The position numbers were made by a program, and so were the translations under genes. Below the pieces are notes generated by a model. It was not told the origin of the DNA. It saw only the letters and a program-made list of their open reading frames with translations, and made no database searches. Of a stretch of 64,000 nt of DNA, positions 16,486 to 24,036 are shown piece after piece. The stretch's first letter is position 1. Each line of letters begins with the position of its first letter. Source of the stretch: Bacillus thermozeamaize (GTDB lineage: Bacteria; Bacillota; Bacilli; ZCTH02-B2). The stretch spans positions 62,001-126,000 of the forward strand of contig LZRT01000019.1 of NCBI GenBank assembly GCA_002159075.1. Direction: 5' to 3'.

Positions 16486-18015
16486 CTAACTTGCCGTGTC
16501 AAATTCCTTCGCCCACTCGCGAAGCAGCTTCTTGTCTGTCTTGCCGATGTGGTTTTTCGGCAAGTGACCGACGATTTTCAAAAACCGGGGCGTCTTATAT
16601 TTTGCCAGCCGTTCCTGGCAATACTGGATTAATGCCTCTGCCGACACTTGTGAGCCTGGACGCTTGACCACATACGCGGCCACTTCCTCCCCCATTTTCT
16701 CAGAGGGCACCCCGACGACTCCGGCGTCGATCACATCAGGGTGGCTCATGAGCAACTCCTCCAAATCGCGAGGATAAATATTCAGCCCGCCGCGAATGAT
16801 CACATCCTTTTTGCGGTCGACGATAAAAACGTAACCGTCTTCGTCAATCCGCGCCATGTCCCCCGTATACAGCCATCCGTCCCGGAACACTTTTCCGGTT
16901 TCCCCGGGATTGCCGTAATACCCTTTCGAAATGTTGGGACCGGATACAATCAGTTCCCCGACACTGCCCGCAGGCAGGCGGTTGCCTTCTTCATCCACCA
17001 CGGCCACTTCAATCCCCGGCAACGGCAATCCCACCGATCCAGGTTTGATCGGTTTCATCGGATCGGTGGCCGTCACGATGGGACCCGCCTCAGACAAGCC
17101 GTAACCTTCCAGGATGATACAGCTGAATTTACGCTGAAATCCCTCCGCCAAAGCTCTTGGGAGCGAAGCGGAACCGGATATGCAGACAAAGAAACTGGAT
17201 GTGTCATATTTGTCCGCATCCGGATGATGATACAACGCGTGAAGCATCGTCGGCACCATGGCGGTATGGGTCACCTTGTATGTTTCAATGGCTTCCAGCA
17301 CCTTAACGGGATCAAAATGCGGCAGCAGCACGATTTTATCGCCAAGCAGGATCGCGACGTTCATCATCGTGAAACCAAAGGCGTGGGAAAACGGCAACAC
17401 CCCAAGGCCGACGCGCCCCGTTTTTAATTGCAGGACGCGCGCCGTTTTTGCCGTGGCTTCCGCATTGACGTAAAGGTTGCGGTGGGTCAGCACGACCCCT
17501 TTCGGCCGCCCCGTCGTTCCGGCGGTATACAGCAGCGCGGCATCGTCGCCCCCGTCGATGGCCACATCGGGAAGAACGGTCGGCGCTTTCGCCAATCTCT
17601 CACGCAACGAGACGGGTGAAACGGATTCCTCCAACGTGAACATCTTCGGAGGAAAGGATAGGCCTTCAGCCGCCTCCCGCACCTTCGGCACAAGGGCTGA
17701 TGTGGTCAGGACCACCTTCGGGAGGCAATCCTGCAAAATATTGCGAATCTCTTGCACCTGCAACAAGGGCAACAAGGGGACGACAACCGCCCCGCTTTTC
17801 ATAATCCCCGCAAAGGCGATCACCACTTCGGGGCAGTTCGGCATGATGACCACGACGCGATCGCCCTTTTGCACGCCCAAATCGATCAACGTGTGCGCCA
17901 GCTGCGAAGATTGCATATCGCACTGGACGTTTGTATACTCCTGGCCCTCATAAACGAGGATGGGATAAGCGCCGAACTGTTGGATGTTTTGTTGCCAAAT
18001 TTGGCTGAGGTTCAT
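16486..18015 (-). CDS. Long-chain-type acyl-CoA ligase (AMP-binding)
   Basis: 509 residues from the ATG at 18015 (GGGGAG seven bases upstream; an upstream ATG at 18030 lacks a spaced site). ANL-superfamily motifs: A3 P-loop YTAGTTGRPKGVVLTHRN near 170, A5 EGYGLSEAGPIV, A7 YTGDMARIDEDGYVFIVDRKKD, A8/A10 region ending PKNHIGKTDKKLLREWA with the catalytic Lys. It activates a carboxylic acid to acyl-AMP then acyl-CoA and so feeds the beta-oxidation genes downstream. Second gene of the operon after SCP2. Confidence 0.92.
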   Translation of the reverse strand: MNLSQIWQQNIQQFGAYPILVYEGQEYTNVQCDMQSSQLAHTLIDLGVQKGDRVVVIMPNCPEVVIAFAGIMKSGAVVVPLLPLLQVQEIRNILQDCLPKVVLTTSALVPKVREAAEGLSFPPKMFTLEESVSPVSLRERLAKAPTVLPDVAIDGGDDAALLYTAGTTGRPKGVVLTHRNLYVNAEATAKTARVLQLKTGRVGLGVLPFSHAFGFTMMNVAILLGDKIVLLPHFDPVKVLEAIETYKVTHTAMVPTMLHALYHHPDADKYDTSSFFVCISGSASLPRALAEGFQRKFSCIILEGYGLSEAGPIVTATDPMKPIKPGSVGLPLPGIEVAVVDEEGNRLPAGSVGELIVSGPNISKGYYGNPGETGKVFRDGWLYTGDMARIDEDGYVFIVDRKKDVIIRGGLNIYPRDLEELLMSHPDVIDAGVVGVPSEKMGEEVAAYVVKRPGSQVSAEALIQYCQERLAKYKTPRFLKIVGHLPKNHIGKTDKKLLREWAKEFDTAS

Positions 18016-18054
18016 GATGCGACTCCCCATTTCCTGGCCTCGGTCAATCGCCGA

Positions 18055-18396
18055 TCACTGCGCCGCCGTGTAAGCCGAAAGCACCTCTTGCAGCCGCAGG
18101 GCGAGGCCCATGTCTCCCTTGATTTTGAGCCGTCCGCTCATAAAGGCTTCGGTACCATTCAGTTGCCCTTCCACCATCTTTTTAAAATCCTCCGAGTCGA
18201 GCGAGAGGGTGCAATCCGGCGTCTCCTGTTCTCCTTCGACGGCGGAACCTTCGTTCGCCCGCAGAATAATCTGATACGTGCCGGGTTCCTCCCCGCCCAA
18301 GTTAAACTGATACACCGCTTCGATGCCCTGGGCACGGGCAGGATCTTCCTTCAGAGCCGCATCAATCATTTGAAAAACATCTTTAATCATGGTCAT
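18055..18396 (-). CDS. SCP2 sterol-carrier-family lipid-binding protein (copy 2, first gene of operon)
   Basis: 113 residues from the ATG at 18396, which follows AAGGAGG. Same architecture as the 10760-11110 protein: MIKDVFQMIDAALKEDPARA, YQFNLGGEEPGTYQIILRANEG, DCTLSLDSEDFKKMVEGQLNGTEAFMSGRLKIKGDMGLALRLQ. The two are clear paralogues and bracket the beta-oxidation genes. It is the promoter-proximal gene of the operon; its promoter and a 22-bp inverted repeat lie at 18442-18493. Likely an intracellular carrier for the acid or acyl-CoA being degraded. Confidence 0.9.
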   Translation of the reverse strand: MTMIKDVFQMIDAALKEDPARAQGIEAVYQFNLGGEEPGTYQIILRANEGSAVEGEQETPDCTLSLDSEDFKKMVEGQLNGTEAFMSGRLKIKGDMGLALRLQEVLSAYTAAQ

Positions 18397-18441
18397 TGGT
18401 TTTTTCCTCCTTTTATCCAATATGTGTCGAATCATCACTTT

Positions 18442-18463
18442 AATCATTTAATTAATAATGATT
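18442..18463 (-). promoter_or_regulatory. Operator-like inverted repeat at the beta-oxidation operon promoter
   Basis: Perfect 7-bp arms AATCATT and AATGATT separated by an AT-only 8-bp spacer. It starts one base after the -10 box and covers the expected transcription start, the usual place for a repressor. A TetR-type fatty-acid regulator (FadR-like) is one guess; the site does not match the B. subtilis FadR consensus closely. Confidence 0.5.
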
Positions 18464-18464
18464 C

Positions 18465-18493
18465 AGTAAAAGTATGGATGATGAACACTTCAA
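18465..18493 (-). promoter_or_regulatory. Probable sigma-A promoter of the beta-oxidation operon
   Basis: Minus strand TTGAAG (18488-18493), 17-bp spacer, TTTACT (18465-18470); each box matches 4 of 6 consensus bases. About 70 bp before the first start codon. Confidence 0.5.
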
Positions 18494-18602
18494 ATACGAT
18501 TCCGAAAAATGTAGGGGTTTTCCTTCATTGCATCAGGAAAAAATCCGAACTTCATGGGAGAGCAGCAGGAAAGAACATGGCAGGCAGGAAGGAACACGGC
18601 AA

Positions 18603-18632
18603 TAAAAAAGCTGCCCCTGAAAAAGGAGCAGC
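18603..18632 (-). terminator. Rho-independent terminator after wrbA
   Basis: Minus strand GCTGCTCCT, loop TTTTC, AGGGGCAGC (one wobble pair), then TTTTTT. About 70 bp after the WrbA stop. Nearly the same sequence forms the terminator at 7532-7557. Confidence 0.8.
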
Positions 18633-18700
18633 GCATGGATAACACTATGGGCAACTTTTTCGTGACCGCTGTCAGTGCCCGTTCAGCCGGCAGGTTTGTT

Positions 18701-19318
18701 TTACGCCTGTTGGCTTCCCGCTTTCACCCAGCGGGCCACCATCAGCGTCCGTTTGGCTTGGTGCTTGACAGCCGCCTCAACATCTTCCACCATCTTGCCA
18801 TCCTGATTGACCGTCACACTGACACCGTATGGGTTTCCTCCTGCCTGAAATTGGATGGGATCCGTATACCCCGGTGCCACCACAATGGCTCCCCAATGGA
18901 ACATCGTCGTATACAGGGAAAGAATGGTTTGTTCCTGCCCGCCATGCGAATTCTGTGCGCTGGACATGGCGCTGACCACCTTGTTGGTCAGTTTTCCCTG
19001 CGCCCACAGTCCGCCCGCCGTATCCAGAAACTGTTTCATCTGTGACGGCAGGTTGCCAAAGCGGGTCGGAACGCTGAAGATGATCGCATCCGCCCAGTCC
19101 AGATCCTCCAGCGTCGCTTCAGGCACATTTTTTGTGGCCTCCGCGTGCGCTTGCCAGGCCGGATTGGCGGCAATCGCTTCCGGGGGTGCCAGTTCCCGCA
19201 CTTTCCGCACCCGGACTTCGGCCCCTTCCTCTTTTGCCGCCTCGGCCGCCCATTGCGCCAGTTGGTAGTTCGTGCCCGTCGAAGAATAGTAAATCACAGC
19301 CAGGTTGATTTGTGACAT
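18701..19318 (-). CDS. wrbA: NAD(P)H:quinone oxidoreductase, WrbA type
   Basis: 205 residues from the ATG at 19318, with AAAGGAGCG upstream. Flavodoxin-like fold with the FMN phosphate loop YYSSTGTNYQLA near residue 10-21, the PTRFGNLPSQMKQFLDTAG motif typical of WrbA, and SSAQNSHGGQEQTI. WrbA enzymes reduce quinones by two electrons and protect from quinone stress. It lies just downstream of a MarR-type regulator, and both promoter regions carry the same ATCTCGAATTC operator half, so it is probably derepressed by quinones. Confidence 0.9.
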   Translation of the reverse strand: MSQINLAVIYYSSTGTNYQLAQWAAEAAKEEGAEVRVRKVRELAPPEAIAANPAWQAHAEATKNVPEATLEDLDWADAIIFSVPTRFGNLPSQMKQFLDTAGGLWAQGKLTNKVVSAMSSAQNSHGGQEQTILSLYTTMFHWGAIVVAPGYTDPIQFQAGGNPYGVSVTVNQDGKMVEDVEAAVKHQAKRTLMVARWVKAGSQQA

Positions 19319-19383
19319 TTGGTTCGCTCCTTTCTTCATCGCTTTGAATCTGAGATAATCACAATCATATTTTCTTATTTAAA

Positions 19384-19403
19384 TATACACGAATTCGAGA
19401 TAT
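19384..19403. promoter_or_regulatory. MhqR-type operator upstream of wrbA
   Basis: Imperfect palindrome around GAATTC with one full GAATTCGAGATAT half; the other half is degenerate. It resembles the ATCTCGAATTCGAGAT sites bound by MhqR in B. subtilis and S. aureus. The same half occurs at the regulator's own promoter (19904-19923). Confidence 0.6.
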
Positions 19404-19427
19404 GTAGGAAAAAATTTGCTGAACCCG

Positions 19428-19883
19428 TCATTCGGACAAATGCTGCGCATGAAAGCCCAGTTTTTTCAGCATCGCGATCATCGCTTCCTTTTCATTCTCC
19501 GTCAGGCCGCCAAAGATCTGTCGGATGGCTTTCTGATGCATGGGAAACACCTCATCCATCCACTGTCTGCCCTGTTCTGTAATCACGGCATAGATCACCC
19601 GCCGATCCCTGGGACAGGGCTTGCGCTCCAGGAAACCCTTGCACTCCAGCTTGTCGACCACATAGGTGATGCTGCCGCTGGCCAGCAGGACCTTTTTGCC
19701 GATTTGCTGGATCGGCTGCTGCCCTTTGTGATACAGCAATTCCAGAACGGCAAACTCGGTTGGGTTCAGCCCATGCTTTTTGATGTCTTCCATGACCCGA
19801 TCCGAGATGGCCCGATAGGCCCGTGAGAAGACGACAAACAGTTTAAGCGATCGATCATTCGGCATTCCATGCGCATCAGCCAT
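19428..19883 (-). CDS. MarR-family transcriptional regulator (MhqR-like)
   Basis: 151 residues, ATG at 19883 with GAAGGA about ten bases upstream. Winged-helix MarR domain: LNPTEFAVLELLYHKGQQPIQQIGKKVLLASGSITYVVDKLECKGFLERKPCPRDRRVIYAVIT with recognition helix near 66-82 and the wing motif DRR. One Cys (PCPRDRR) lies at the wing base. Together with the wrbA neighbour and two MhqR-like operators this suggests an autoregulated quinone/thiol-stress repressor. Codirectional with wrbA, 109 bp apart, with its own promoter. Confidence 0.87.
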   Translation of the reverse strand: MADAHGMPNDRSLKLFVVFSRAYRAISDRVMEDIKKHGLNPTEFAVLELLYHKGQQPIQQIGKKVLLASGSITYVVDKLECKGFLERKPCPRDRRVIYAVITEQGRQWMDEVFPMHQKAIRQIFGGLTENEKEAMIAMLKKLGFHAQHLSE

Positions 19884-19903
19884 CCACAGTCATCCTTCAG
19901 CAA

Positions 19904-19923
19904 TTATCTCGAATTCAAGGTTT
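19904..19923. promoter_or_regulatory. MhqR-type operator at the regulator's own promoter
   Basis: TTATCTCGAATTC plus a degenerate right half, centred on GAATTC. It begins directly after the -10 box of the regulator promoter, so binding would block transcription start. Confidence 0.62.
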
Positions 19924-19952
19924 ATCCTACCCGATCCGTTTGGCCGTGTCAA
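19924..19952 (-). promoter_or_regulatory. Sigma-A promoter of the MarR-family gene
   Basis: Minus strand TTGACA (19947-19952, perfect), 17-bp spacer, TAGGAT (19924-19929). Confidence 0.7.
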
Positions 19953-20037
19953 CTGCCGCAAACACTCATCAAACAAGCGGCCGACCTCAATCGCTCGATA
20001 TCCATCATCAGCAAGCCGCATGGACCACGGCCTCCTT

Positions 20038-20829
20038 TCAAAACGCACAGAAGGCCAGCATGTGATCCCAGAAGATCATCATGTCCGCTATCCCCAAGAG
20101 AATGAAAAAAACTCCCGCCACCTGCTGCACCCAACGGCCTACTTGACGCGCCTTCCGGATCGGCAACCGGTGCCGCCCCACGCCATAGGAAATGCCGAGA
20201 AAGAGCAGGAGAGGCAAAGCCGTCCCAACGGCGAAAAGCGGCGGCAACATCAGGCCATACTCCACATCCATCGTCAAGGGCATCAGCAAGCCGAAGAAGA
20301 GCCAGAACATCGTCGGGCAAAAGCCCAGGCTGAAGGCCACCCCCATCAGAAAAGCGCCTGAATTTCCTCCCCACTTCCTGGCACACTGATTCAATGCGGC
20401 AGAGAACCGCGCTCCCACACCAGGGAGCCTGATCCAACCCAGGAGAAAGATGCCGATCAGGATGAGCAGCGGCCCCAGCAACATGCGGGCACAGCCCAAA
20501 ACGGGAGCCGTCTCCACTGAAAAGTTCCGCCCCATGCGGTAAAAGAGCAGTCCCAGCGACGTATACACGGTCATCTTGCCGACCAAGTACCAGATCATTT
20601 CCCGCCAGGAAACATGACTGTTTTGCATCTGGCGGTTGCCAAAATAGGTCATTGCCCCCACGCTTGCCGAGAGCTGGCAAGGAGCCATCGCGCCAATCAA
20701 ACCGAGAAGAAGAGCGGAAAACAGCGCCACGTTGCTCCTTTCGTTCAGGGTAAAGACCGGCTGGCTCACCCAGGCACTGAACTGCGACAACAAAAGATAC
20801 AACAACCTCCCACCCCCATCTATCCGCAT
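20038..20829 (-). CDS. Multi-pass membrane protein, sulfite exporter TauE/SafE or CcdA-like (DsbD_2 type)
   Basis: 263 residues with six to seven hydrophobic segments. Two repeated half-motifs, GAMAPCQLSASVGAM near 47-61 and SLGFCPTMFWLFFG near 168-181, each with a Pro-Cys or Cys-Pro pair in a membrane helix, as in the CcdA/DsbD transmembrane family and its TauE/SafE-annotated UreH-like branch. A role in moving electrons or a metal/thiol across the membrane is possible. The start is uncertain: the ATG at 20829 has no good ribosome site, while GGGAGG lies a few codons inside, before TTG codons. Divergent from the next gene. Confidence 0.72.
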   Translation of the reverse strand: MRIDGGGRLLYLLLSQFSAWVSQPVFTLNERSNVALFSALLLGLIGAMAPCQLSASVGAMTYFGNRQMQNSHVSWREMIWYLVGKMTVYTSLGLLFYRMGRNFSVETAPVLGCARMLLGPLLILIGIFLLGWIRLPGVGARFSAALNQCARKWGGNSGAFLMGVAFSLGFCPTMFWLFFGLLMPLTMDVEYGLMLPPLFAVGTALPLLLFLGISYGVGRHRLPIRKARQVGRWVQQVAGVFFILLGIADMMIFWDHMLAFCAF

Positions 20830-20955
20830 GCTGCGACGCCATCATGTTTTCCCAGACATGCCCATATACATGTACAGCAAATCGTCCAACCCAGAATGTC
20901 CAACCGGCCAAGGATTGGACAGCCTGGAAAGGATAAAGGAACAGAGGGATGACAG

Positions 20956-21369
20956 ATGGCTATGCTCATCACCATTTTCTACATCGCCATTGGCATCGGA
21001 TTCCTCATCCCCGCCCTCGATGCCAAACGTGGGCTTCATCAGGATCATTCTATGATCTTTACCATGTCCTTTAGTATGGCCTGGGGGCTTGGTTTCGGCA
21101 GTGTGACGGCATTCTGGTTCCCCGCTTTTTTTCAAGGGGCGCATACCGGCATGTACATCGGAGCCCTGGTCGGCTTGCTGGCCGGATTGCGCCAAGGCAT
21201 CCCCCAGATACTCAACGGCATCCTCTCCGGGCTGATGGGCGGCATGATGGGGGCGATGCTGGTCTACATGGTCCCGCCGCACCTGCACCTGGCGACGGTG
21301 TGCTGGTTGTCCCTGTTTAACGGGGTGGTCCTTTTGCTCCTCGCGCTTGCGTGGCGCAAGCCTTCCTGA
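20956..21369 (+). CDS. Small membrane protein of unknown function
   Basis: 137 residues with about four hydrophobic segments; no family recognised. ATG with AGAGGG upstream. Features: a His-containing loop (KRGLHQDHSMIFTMSFSMAWGLGFG), Gly-rich GALVGLLAGLRQG and a GILSGLMGGMMGAMLVYMVPPHLHL segment with many Met and His residues, which could point to metal (copper-like) handling but is only suggestive. It is transcribed divergently from the CcdA/TauE-like gene with 126 bp between them, so the two may share regulation. Confidence 0.68.
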   Translation: MAMLITIFYIAIGIGFLIPALDAKRGLHQDHSMIFTMSFSMAWGLGFGSVTAFWFPAFFQGAHTGMYIGALVGLLAGLRQGIPQILNGILSGLMGGMMGAMLVYMVPPHLHLATVCWLSLFNGVVLLLLALAWRKPS

Positions 21370-21411
21370 GCCAAGGAACCGCTTTGCCGGGAAGCAAAAT
21401 GTTTGTCAAAA

Positions 21412-21438
21412 TGAAAGTTATCCTGCCCCTGCTTCGTC
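21412..21438 (+). promoter_or_regulatory. ECF-type promoter of the sigma factor operon
   Basis: TGAAAG (21412-21417), 17-bp spacer, CGTC (21435-21438, continuing CGTCTA). It matches the TGAAAC/TGTAAC-N16-17-CGTC/CGTA pattern of SigX/SigW-type ECF promoters with one -35 mismatch, 40 bp before the sigma gene start. This implies autoregulation. Confidence 0.6.
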
Positions 21439-21478
21439 TATGGGTGGTGAAGGTAGAGGGAGAGGAAAGGAGCGTGCC

Positions 21479-22045
21479 ATGCGTTCGGATGAACAACTGA
21501 TCCAATTAACCTTACAGGGGGAACAAAAAGCTTTTGAGGAACTGATCACGCGTTATTATCGGCACCTCTACCTTTCCATCCTGCGGATTGTCCGCAAGGA
21601 CAAAGAGGCGGAAGACGTCTTGCAGGAAACACTGTGGCAAATTTATCGCTCCCTTCCAACCTATCGTTCCGAAGGATTCAAGACTTGGATCACGCGGATT
21701 GCCGTCAACAAGGCGATCGACTGGAACCGCAAGCAGCGGCGCCAGACAAAACAGGAAAAGGCCGGTTCGGCGGAAGAGGCGGAAATGATCCTCAGCCGAA
21801 CACAGCCTGACCAGCCGGTGGAGGAAGCGCTGATCCGGGAAGAGGAAAAAGCGGCGATCGCCGCCATTCTGGAGGAGTTGCCGGACAAATACCGTTCCGT
21901 GCTCTACCGCTACTATATCGAAGATCAATCCTATCAGGAGATTGCAGAAGCGGAAGCCCTGCCTGTCAACACGGTGGCTGCCCGGCTGCACCGGGCCAAA
22001 CGCCTGTTCCGCACACGATGGGAGGAGCGGATACGCCATGATTGA
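21479..22045 (+). CDS. ECF RNA polymerase sigma factor (SigX/SigW type)
   Basis: 188 residues from the ATG at 21479 (GAAAGGAGCG upstream). Sigma region 2: FEELITRYYRHLYLSILRIVRKDKEAEDVLQETLWQIYRSLPTYR with FKTWITRIAVNKAIDWNRKQRR; a linker; then region 4: LEELPDKYRSVLYRYYIEDQSYQEIAEAEALPVNTVAARLHRAKRLFRTRW with a helix-turn-helix. It lacks region 3, as expected for group 4. It overlaps the anti-sigma gene by 8 bp, and an ECF-like promoter precedes it. Probable envelope-stress regulon. Confidence 0.92.
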   Translation: MRSDEQLIQLTLQGEQKAFEELITRYYRHLYLSILRIVRKDKEAEDVLQETLWQIYRSLPTYRSEGFKTWITRIAVNKAIDWNRKQRRQTKQEKAGSAEEAEMILSRTQPDQPVEEALIREEEKAAIAAILEELPDKYRSVLYRYYIEDQSYQEIAEAEALPVNTVAARLHRAKRLFRTRWEERIRHD

Positions 22046-22580
22046 ACACATGTCATGCCCATACACGCTCGATAACTGGCAAGCTTACGTGGCCGACCGG
22101 CTTCCAGAAGCTCTGCGCGAGCAGATGGAGGAACACCTGTATACTTGCTACGACTGCCTCCTGAAATATGAACAGGCCATCGACAGGGAATCCGTGGATA
22201 CCCTGCCGCTCCCGGAACTTGGCTCCCTCCTGCAAACATGGCCTACGCATCCTTTCTCCGCCAGGCCGCATGCAGGTCCTGCGCCTGCGCCTGTTGCCTC
22301 CCGCAAAACCGGCGCACGTTCCTGGAACGCCGCCCGTAAGGCCTGGTTCCACTACATGGTGGCCGCCTCCATCACCCTGTTTTTGACCGCTTCCGGCGCC
22401 ATTCATTGGATCGGCGAGAACCTGTTTATGCCCATGACGCAAGCTCGTCTGCCGGAATCCGGCATCCACCAGACTTTAGACGACACCCTGAACCGCTGGA
22501 TCGACTCATCCAGCACATGGATGCGCTCCCTGCTGCCCCCTGAACCTGGAGCACATTCGGACAACCACCAAGCGAGGTGA
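22038..22580 (+). CDS. Anti-sigma factor with zinc-finger-like domain and one membrane segment
   Basis: 180 residues from the ATG at 22038 (GGAGGAGCGG upstream, in the 3' end of the sigma gene). An N-terminal ZAS-type motif (His..Cys..Cys in MEEHLYTCYDCLLKY near residues 32-48) binds the sigma factor. A Pro/Ala-rich linker, one membrane helix (about 108-128, YMVAASITLFLTASGAIHWI) and an extracytoplasmic tail of about 50 residues follow. Classic RsiW/RsiX layout: the outside part senses the signal and regulated cleavage frees the sigma factor. The gene after it overlaps through GTGA or starts 6 bp on. Confidence 0.88.
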   Translation: MIEHMSCPYTLDNWQAYVADRLPEALREQMEEHLYTCYDCLLKYEQAIDRESVDTLPLPELGSLLQTWPTHPFSARPHAGPAPAPVASRKTGARSWNAARKAWFHYMVAASITLFLTASGAIHWIGENLFMPMTQARLPESGIHQTLDDTLNRWIDSSSTWMRSLLPPEPGAHSDNHQAR

Positions 22581-22585
22581 AGCTC

Positions 22586-23149
22586 GTGCGAAAAAAGAAC
22601 ACCTTTTTGACCTTTCTGCTCTCCGCCATCCCCGGCGTAGGACACCTGTACCTCGGACTGATGAGCAGGGGGATGCAGCTGTTGACCGCCTTTTTCGGTG
22701 TCTTCTTCCTGACATTTCTGTTCCGCAACGAACTGTTCCTGTTCGCCGTGCCGCTGATTTTCTTCTTCAGTCTCTTTGACGCCCTGCAAATGGCGCAACA
22801 CATCAACGACGGGCAGGAGGTGGAAGACAAGCCGGCACTCCCCTGGAAAACGCTGGGCATCAAGCGTCATTGGATCGGGTACGGCCTGATCTTCCTGGGG
22901 GCATATCTCATCTTCTACAATGTCTTGGCTCCGATCGTGGATCAATTTCTCTATATCGGCTGGTACGCCATCTCCCGCTACGTGGAAACCTTTTTCGTCT
23001 CCATCCTGCTCATTTTCTTTGGTTTGCGGATGATTCAGGGGAATCGATTGCCAGATCGTCAGGATGAGAACCAAGCCGGGGAACGGAAAGCAGGGCAAGA
23101 GAACGCAAGCGTCCATGAAATGGCGAAAAAGGAGAGAGAAGACGGATGA
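22586..23149 (+). CDS. Membrane protein of the ECF sigma operon (TM2-like)
   Basis: 187 residues from the GTG at 22586, which has GAGGTGA five bases upstream; an earlier GTG at 22577 overlaps the anti-sigma stop and is less well placed. About five hydrophobic segments. The start LLSAIPGVGHLYLGLMSRGMQLL resembles the TM2/GYxxxGLGHxYxG family, followed by a charged cytoplasmic tail. Function unknown. It overlaps the next gene by 4 bp (ATGA), so the four genes make one operon and the last two are probably accessory envelope proteins. Confidence 0.78.
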   Translation: MRKKNTFLTFLLSAIPGVGHLYLGLMSRGMQLLTAFFGVFFLTFLFRNELFLFAVPLIFFFSLFDALQMAQHINDGQEVEDKPALPWKTLGIKRHWIGYGLIFLGAYLIFYNVLAPIVDQFLYIGWYAISRYVETFFVSILLIFFGLRMIQGNRLPDRQDENQAGERKAGQENASVHEMAKKEREDG

Positions 23150-24036
23150 AAACCTGGCGAGTGGGCAGTTTTTCGATGGGGTTGAGTCTGATGCTTGCGG
23201 GATTGGGGATGATCTGGAGCCTGTTCACCCAGGCGGTCATTCCCCCATGGCTGCTCAAGTGGTGGCCGCTCATCCTGATCCTTCTCGGCATCGAGATTGT
23301 AGCCGCCAACTTCATCCGTCCGGAACGCTTCCGTTACGATGGGTTCAGCATCTTCATTGTCCTGGCGATGCTCATCGCAGGCGGCGGCTTGTACATGGTG
23401 CAGGCCAGCGGCATCCTGGAAAGAGGAAGGCAACTGCTCACCTACCAGCAATATCCCTTTCAACATCGGCAGGAGATTTCCCTGGAGGACGGGACAACCC
23501 TGTTGCGGATCAAAAGCCCCGGACCACAGGCCACTTTGATCCCGTACGAAGGAAAAGAAATCGTCCTTTTAAGCAGCGGTTCCATCACCGCCGGATCCAA
23601 GGAAGAAGCAGAGGAGGCTACGGGCGGTCTGTATACGGCGGAACGGGTCGGCGGCCAGCTAAACCTGACCCTGCACCAACTTCCTCAGCCCTCCGCTTTC
23701 CGGCACTCGGATGACAGACATGAAGTCACCCTTTACGTGCCCCGTTCTCTCCCGCTCATCCTGGAACAAGATGTCGGGCGGATTGACATACAGGCTGAGG
23801 AAATGCGGGCCAACTGGACCATCGAAGGAGAAAGCCGCGTCTTCCTGACCGCCGGCAGGAATGCCGACTTCACGCTGCTCCACCTGCAACCGGTGACCCT
23901 TTCCCCGCCGGGATCGGAAGAGAAGGAAGTGAATGCCACTCCGGTGGTGCCACAAGCGCAAAAGCGCCTTTTTGGCAAAGGCACGTATACCCTGACCGTT
24001 CGTTCATCCTCACCGGTGGAGTTCGTCGGTCCTTGA
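23146..24036 (+). CDS. LiaF/YvlB-like membrane protein with beta-rich extracytoplasmic domain
   Basis: 296 residues. The N terminus has three or four membrane segments in the DUF5668/LiaF pattern (GLSLMLAGLGMIW; WWPLILILLGIEIV, a hallmark string of that family; IFIVLAMLIAGGGLYMV). The C-terminal 200 residues are beta-rich, like the LiaF C-terminal or 'toast-rack' fold (VTLYVPRSLPLILEQDVGRIDIQ). LiaF-type proteins tune envelope-stress signalling. It is last in the ECF operon; its 3' end overlaps the convergent MFS gene by 27 bp. Confidence 0.78.
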   Translation: MKTWRVGSFSMGLSLMLAGLGMIWSLFTQAVIPPWLLKWWPLILILLGIEIVAANFIRPERFRYDGFSIFIVLAMLIAGGGLYMVQASGILERGRQLLTYQQYPFQHRQEISLEDGTTLLRIKSPGPQATLIPYEGKEIVLLSSGSITAGSKEEAEEATGGLYTAERVGGQLNLTLHQLPQPSAFRHSDDRHEVTLYVPRSLPLILEQDVGRIDIQAEEMRANWTIEGESRVFLTAGRNADFTLLHLQPVTLSPPGSEEKEVNATPVVPQAQKRLFGKGTYTLTVRSSSPVEFVGP

